This document shows positions 13,922 to 15,625 of a DNA stretch of 15,625 nucleotides, piece by piece. Numbering within the stretch: the stretch's first letter is position 1; each line of letters starts with the position of its first letter. The notes under the pieces are model-generated. The model was not told the DNA's origin. It saw nothing but the letters and a program-made list of their open reading frames with translations, and did not search any database. Source of the stretch: JBBDIO01 sp040880365 (GTDB taxonomy: Bacteria; Chloroflexota; Anaerolineae; Caldilineales; Caldilineaceae); the NCBI GenBank assembly GCA_040880365.1, contig JBBDIO010000214.1, positions 1 through 15,625 of the forward strand, written 5' to 3'. Position numbers and translations under genes: made by a program.

Positions 13922-15625
13922 CTATTCCTTATCCAGCGCCACGGCTGTCGATCCCTGCGCCACTGTTGCAGATGTACTCGTCGCAGCTATATTCGACGGC
14001 TCAGTCGTGTCGGCATCTTCTACCAACTGGCTGCGATATATATCGGCATAGATTTCGCTGGTTTCCATCAACTGGTGGTGTCTGCCGTGGGCCACCACCT
14101 TACCATCATCCAACACCAGAATCTGGTCGGCATTGAGCACAGTGCTAATGCGCTGGGCAATTACAAAGCTGGTGCGCCCTTCCATCAGCCGATCCAGCGC
14201 GTGCTGAATCTGCACCTCGGTCGTCACATCCACGCTGCTGGTCGAATCATCCAGAATCAACACCTGGGGATCCATCAACAAGGCCCGCGCAATGGCAATG
14301 CGCTGCCGCTGGCCCCCGCTCAATGTAGTGCCTCGCTCGCCCACCGGCGTGTCATAGCCCTGGGGAAAGCCGCTGATAAAATCGTGCGCGGCCGCGGCCT
14401 GCGCCGCCGCCATCACGTCTTCCAGAGGGGCATCGGGGCGGCCAAACGCAATATTCTCGCGGATGCTGCCTGTAAAGAGATTTGTCTCTTGCAACACAAT
14501 GCCAATCTGCCGCCGCAGCGATTCGATGCGTACATCGCGGATGTCATGCTCGTCGATGAAAATCGCACCGTCGCTCACATCATAGAACCGGGGAATCAGG
14601 TTGATGATGGTGGTTTTGCCGCTGCCGGTCGAACCCAACAGTGCAATCGTTTCACCGGGCTGGGCCGTAAAGCTGATGGCATCCAGCACCGCCTCGCTGC
14701 TTTCAAAATAGCGGAATGTCACCGCACGAAATTCCACTTCGCCGCGAATGGCGGGCATGGCGATGGCATCGGGCTTGTCGAACACCTCGTTGCGCGCATC
14801 CAGAATCTCGAAAATGCGGTCGGCGCTGGCCCCTGCCTGGCTCATCTGGCTAATGATGAAACCCAACTGGCCGATGGGAAAAAAGACATAGAGCAGATAG
14901 AGGGTAAACTTCTGCCATTCGCCCACGGTCAGCGTGCCCGCCAGAATCTGCTGGCCGCCAAAATAGAGCACGGCTACCTGTCCCAGATTCGCCACCAGAA
15001 AGACCACCGGAAAGAGGAAACTGAAGACCCGCGCCACAGTAATCTGCTGCTGCATGAGATCCTGCGCGGCCGTCTCGAACTTGGCAGCCTGGCTCTGCTC
15101 TCTGGCAAATGCCTTCACCACACGAATCCCCGCCAGACTTTCCTGCAAAATGGTGTTGAGGTGCGACAACTTGGCCTGGACTTTGGTAAAGAGCGGCTGG
15201 CTCACAATGCCGAAGATCATAAACAGCACCAAGGCAATCGGCAGAATGGGCAGAATGGTGAATGTGAGCCGGGAATTGGTGACAAAGAGCATAGTCAGCG
15301 CGCCCACCATCAACACCACGGCTTGCAGCGCCATGAGCAGACCCTGTCCCAAAAAGACGCGCACCTTTTCCACATCATCGGTGGCGCGAATCATCAGCTG
15401 CCCGGTCCGGTTGCGGTCGTGATAGCTAAACGACAGCCGCTGGATCTTGGCAAACAGTGCATTGCGAATATCGAACGCCACATCCTGGCTCAGTTTTTCA
15501 GACAAAAACGCCTGGGCAAAGGCAAATGCGCCGCGCGCCAGGGCAAAGATCAAAATCAGCCCCACTGCGCCATACATGGCCTGAATCGCGCCCAATTGCA
15601 GCCCCGGCAAGGCGGCCAGCGTTTG
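13922..15625 (-). CDS. ABC exporter half-transporter with degenerate ATP site, heterodimer partner (N-terminus outside window)
   Basis: 567 residues are visible; the frame stays open to the right edge, so the start and part of the first transmembrane helix are missing. An apparent TTG start at 15610 is internal. Numbered from the first visible residue: Walker A GSTGSGKTT (331-339), signature LSGGQ (435-439), and Walker B VLILDDS with Asp460 where catalytic Glu is expected. The switch residue is Gln491 (VIAQRIST) instead of His. This Asp plus Gln combination is the signature of TM287-type subunits, whose Walker sites bind but barely hydrolyse ATP. A Ser/Thr/Ala-rich tail (about 536-567) follows the NBD. 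It is the first gene of the operon with the 11868-13808 partner, and the promoter lies beyond the window. Confidence 0.92.
   Translation of the reverse strand, partial: QTLAALPGLQLGAIQAMYGAVGLILIFALARGAFAFAQAFLSEKLSQDVAFDIRNALFAKIQRLSFSYHDRNRTGQLMIRATDDVEKVRVFLGQGLLMALQAVVLMVGALTMLFVTNSRLTFTILPILPIALVLFMIFGIVSQPLFTKVQAKLSHLNTILQESLAGIRVVKAFAREQSQAAKFETAAQDLMQQQITVARVFSFLFPVVFLVANLGQVAVLYFGGQQILAGTLTVGEWQKFTLYLLYVFFPIGQLGFIISQMSQAGASADRIFEILDARNEVFDKPDAIAMPAIRGEVEFRAVTFRYFESSEAVLDAISFTAQPGETIALLGSTGSGKTTIINLIPRFYDVSDGAIFIDEHDIRDVRIESLRRQIGIVLQETNLFTGSIRENIAFGRPDAPLEDVMAAAQAAAAHDFISGFPQGYDTPVGERGTTLSGGQRQRIAIARALLMDPQVLILDDSTSSVDVTTEVQIQHALDRLMEGRTSFVIAQRISTVLNADQILVLDDGKVVAHGRHHQLMETSEIYADIYRSQLVEDADTTEPSNIAATSTSATVAQGSTAVALDKE

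Overview
The window is GC-rich and densely coded. It looks like a bacterial chromosome segment, most likely from a Chloroflexota-type organism. That placement is an inference from two things: the large secreted beta-helix/PKD protein ends in a short basic tail containing YLP, a style I associate with secreted proteins of that phylum, and the general gene content fits. No rRNA, tRNA, CRISPR array or insertion sequence was seen. Of the nine genes whose 3' end is intact, six stop with TAG and three with TAA, so TAG is a genuine stop here.

Layout, left to right. (a) 1-183, minus strand: the start of an NAD-dependent epimerase/dehydratase gene broken by an in-frame TAG after 29 codons, with short stacked repeats upstream (274-377). 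(b) 407-702: a 118-bp tandem repeat made of copies of the 3' end of the neighbouring glutamate dehydrogenase gene joined to a roughly 60-bp double-palindrome element; the intact dehydrogenase gene follows (644-1936, minus). (c) 2131-2931, plus: a TIM-barrel amidohydrolase with unusual active-site positions, closed by a strong intrinsic terminator. (d) 3212-5203, plus: a half-size ABC exporter with a 44-residue acidic insert in its nucleotide-binding domain. (e) 5362-5868, plus: a truncated haemoglobin, convergent with a [2Fe-2S] ferredoxin (5920-6279, minus). Both upstream regions carry paired copies of the same 8-mer. (f) 6549-9944, plus: a secreted 1131-residue modular surface protein (beta-helix, InlB-like repeat, five PKD/Ig-like modules, Asp-Pro linker, C-terminal domain). 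(g) 10338-11765, plus: a fusion of a hotdog thioesterase-like domain with a leucine-carboxyl-methyltransferase-type domain, followed by a 15-bp inverted repeat. (h) 11868-15625, minus: two ABC exporter half-transporters in one operon. One subunit has a degenerate ATP site (Asp for the Walker B Glu, Gln for the switch His) and the other is canonical, as in TM287/TM288-type heterodimeric exporters. The first gene of this pair runs off the right edge.

How the genes work together: only two groupings are well supported, the heterodimeric ABC pair and, more weakly, the globin/ferredoxin neighbourhood (a haem-globin and a possible electron donor). Gdh, the amidohydrolase, the first ABC exporter, the surface protein and the methyltransferase fusion look like independent transcription units. 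The observations most likely to be new are the double-hairpin element that has amplified together with the gdh 3' end, and the hotdog-methyltransferase fusion.
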